7,162 nucleotides of DNA from Comamonadaceae bacterium (GTDB lineage: Bacteria > Pseudomonadota > Gammaproteobacteria > Burkholderiales > Burkholderiaceae_C), in assembly GCA_947454585.1 (NCBI GenBank), contig CANGML010000084.1, forward strand, positions 1 through 7,162. The letters are read 5' to 3'. The notes under the pieces were generated by a model. It ran no database searches. It saw only the letters and a list, made by a program, of their open reading frames with translations, and was not told where the DNA came from. Below, piece after piece: positions 6,228 through 7,162 of this stretch. Positions within the stretch are counted from its first letter, which is position 1. Every line of letters starts with the position of its first letter. The translations under genes were made by a program, and so were the position numbers.

Positions 6228-6315
6228 CGACCCTCAGCACTGGCTCCACAGTTAGGGCTGCTCGGTTCCCCGCCTGACCCGGTTGGCCGCTTCACCATGT
6301 GAGGAGGCCCGTCAC
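6218..6315 (-). ncRNA. ffs: Signal recognition particle RNA, bacterial small type (4.5S RNA)
   Basis: About 98 nt. The RNA pairs with Ffh to target nascent inner-membrane and exported proteins to the FtsY receptor. On the minus strand the conserved apical domain reads GGTCAGG, then CGG-GGAA-CCG, then AGCAGCC (6279-6256): a GGAA tetraloop capped by a short stem and the two internal-loop strands that bind Ffh. The ends GTGACGGGCC (6315-6306) and GGCCCGTCAC (6227-6218) form a perfect 10-bp closing helix, and inner segments (CCTC with GAGG, CATGG with CCAGTG) extend the rod. The size fits the short SRP RNA of proteobacteria, with no Alu domain. A -10 like TACAAT (6326-6321) places transcription start at or near the mature 5' end. 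It is divergent from dnaX, 33 bp away. The identification is by motif and fold, not by covariance search. Confidence 0.95.
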
Positions 6316-6348
6316 AGTCTATTGTAGGTCACATAGAATATTCGGCTT
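6311..6348. promoter_or_regulatory. Overlapping divergent promoters of ffs and dnaX
   Basis: Minus strand: TACAAT (6326-6321) is a good -10 for ffs, 5 nt before the predicted RNA start at 6315; its -35 is weak. Plus strand: GTCACA (6311-6316) and TAGAAT (6334-6339) with 17-bp spacing make a plausible dnaX promoter, starting near 6346. The dnaX -35 would lie on the first bases of ffs. No Shine-Dalgarno lies within 15 nt of the dnaX ATG. Elements are seen; activity is inferred. Confidence 0.5.
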
Positions 6349-7162
6349 ATGTCCTACCTCGTGCTTGCCCGCAAATATCGCCCCAAAACCTTCACGGAGA
6401 TGGTGGGTCAGGAGCACGTCGTTCAAGCCCTGACCAATGCGCTGACCACCCAGCGTTTGCACCATGCGTATTTGTTTACTGGGACGCGTGGGGTGGGTAA
6501 AACCACGGTCTCGCGTGTGTTGGCTAAATCGCTCAATTGCCAGGGTTTGGATGGCGCGGGCGGCATTACCGCCGAGCCTTGCGGTGTGTGCCAAGCCTGT
6601 ACCGACATTGATGCAGGTCGCTTTGTGGACTACACAGAACTTGATGCCGCGTCTAACCGTGGGGTGGACGAAGTGCAAAGCCTGCTTGAACAAGCGGTTT
6701 ACAAGCCCGTGCAAGGCCGCTTCAAAGTTTTCATGATCGACGAGGTGCACATGCTCACCAACACCGCGTTCAATGCGATGTTGAAGACGCTGGAAGAGCC
6801 GCCCGAGTATTTGAAATTTGTACTTGCCACCACCGACCCCCAAAAAGTGCCGGTCACGGTCCTCTCGCGTTGCTTGCAATTCAACCTGCGTCCCATGGCG
6901 CCCGAGACTGTTTTAGAGCACTTGGGCCATGTGCTGAGTCAAGAAAATATTGCCTCTGAGCCCCAAGCCCTGCGTTTGCTCGCCCGTGCCGCGCGTGGCT
7001 CCATGCGGGATGCGTTGAGCTTGACCGACCAGGCCATTGCCTATGGCGGTGGTCAGCTGCAAGAGGCTGCAGTTCGCCAGATGTTGGGCAGTGCGGATCG
7101 TTCGCATGTGTTTCGTTTGATCGAGGCTTTGGCTCAAGGCGAGGGCAAGGCGGTGGTGGAAA
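6349..7162 (+). CDS. dnaX: DNA polymerase III subunits gamma/tau, N-terminal part (3' partial)
   Basis: The first 271 codons of the clamp-loader ATPase that opens the beta clamp and, as tau, links polymerase cores at the replication fork. The protein starts MSYLVLARKYRPKTF, matching the E. coli start, so ATG 6349 is secure. Walker A GTRGVGKT is at 45-52, the zinc-binding cysteines at C64, C78, C81 and C84, Walker B MIDEVH at 129-134, LATTDPQK at 159-166, the SRC motif (arginine finger) at 173-175 and the sensor-2 region GSMRDALSLTDQA at 217-229. The stretch between C64 and C78 is five residues longer than in E. coli. The gene runs off the right edge with no stop, so the domain III and tau-specific parts and any programmed frameshift site are not visible. 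It has no Shine-Dalgarno and is divergent from ffs. Confidence 0.99.
   Translation, partial: MSYLVLARKYRPKTFTEMVGQEHVVQALTNALTTQRLHHAYLFTGTRGVGKTTVSRVLAKSLNCQGLDGAGGITAEPCGVCQACTDIDAGRFVDYTELDAASNRGVDEVQSLLEQAVYKPVQGRFKVFMIDEVHMLTNTAFNAMLKTLEEPPEYLKFVLATTDPQKVPVTVLSRCLQFNLRPMAPETVLEHLGHVLSQENIASEPQALRLLARAARGSMRDALSLTDQAIAYGGGQLQEAAVRQMLGSADRSHVFRLIEALAQGEGKAVVE

Noticed and set aside
6319..6879. 186-codon minus-strand open frame opposite dnaX and the ffs promoter
   Set aside because: Antisense to the conserved DnaX N-terminus; it would also start inside dnaX and run over the ffs promoter. No domain seen.
6349..7162. Programmed frameshift site producing the gamma form of DnaX
   Set aside because: In E. 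coli the slippery site is near codon 430; the window ends at codon 271, so nothing can be said.

Overview
The window looks like a chromosomal housekeeping segment of a betaproteobacterium, most likely Burkholderiales and probably Comamonadaceae (Limnohabitans/Rhodoferax-like). This rests on the protein sequences of Rho, TrxA, DnaX and ComEC, the trxA-rho order, the comEC / ATP-grasp / alpha-E neighbourhood and a moderately GC-rich composition. The taxon is an inference from recognition, not from a search. I see no mobile element, CRISPR array, tRNA or phage gene.

Layout. Positions 1-387 hold the 3' end of comEC (DNA uptake channel), running off the left edge. Positions 432-1877 and 1880-2833 (+) form a tight pair: a circularly permuted type 2 ATP-grasp protein and an alpha-E (DUF403) protein. 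These belong to a predicted peptide-ligation/modification system that often also has a transglutaminase-like protein and an Anbu-type protease, neither of which is here. The pair ends tail-to-tail, 8 bp from rho (2842-4104, -). Upstream of rho on the same strand is trxA (4312-4644, -), closed by a strong intrinsic terminator (4254-4287). Rho therefore probably has its own promoter, and its leader of about 140 nt contains a C-rich, G-poor stretch that looks like a rut site for autoregulation. Divergent from trxA is a FrnE/DsbA-like thiol oxidoreductase (4716-5366, +), followed by a small protein of unknown function (5376-5669, +). A second unknown gene (5647-6060, -) converges on it with a 23-bp overlap, and a perfect 10-bp hairpin lies at the junction.

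At the right is a gene that has no reading frame: the 4.5S/SRP RNA (ffs, about 6218-6315, -), recognised by its GGAA-capped apical hairpin and perfectly paired ends. Divergent from it, 33 bp away, is dnaX (6349 to the window end, +), which has no stop codon inside the window. The two promoters appear to overlap, and dnaX has no Shine-Dalgarno sequence, so its mRNA may be nearly leaderless.

The genes serve core processes: DNA uptake, transcription termination, thiol redox, protein targeting and replication. The less characterised material is the ATP-grasp/alpha-E pair, the two orphan small genes around 5376-6060, and the regulatory architecture at the rho leader and the ffs/dnaX divergence. 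I found no clear evidence of a wholly new multi-gene system; the most interesting signals are regulatory.
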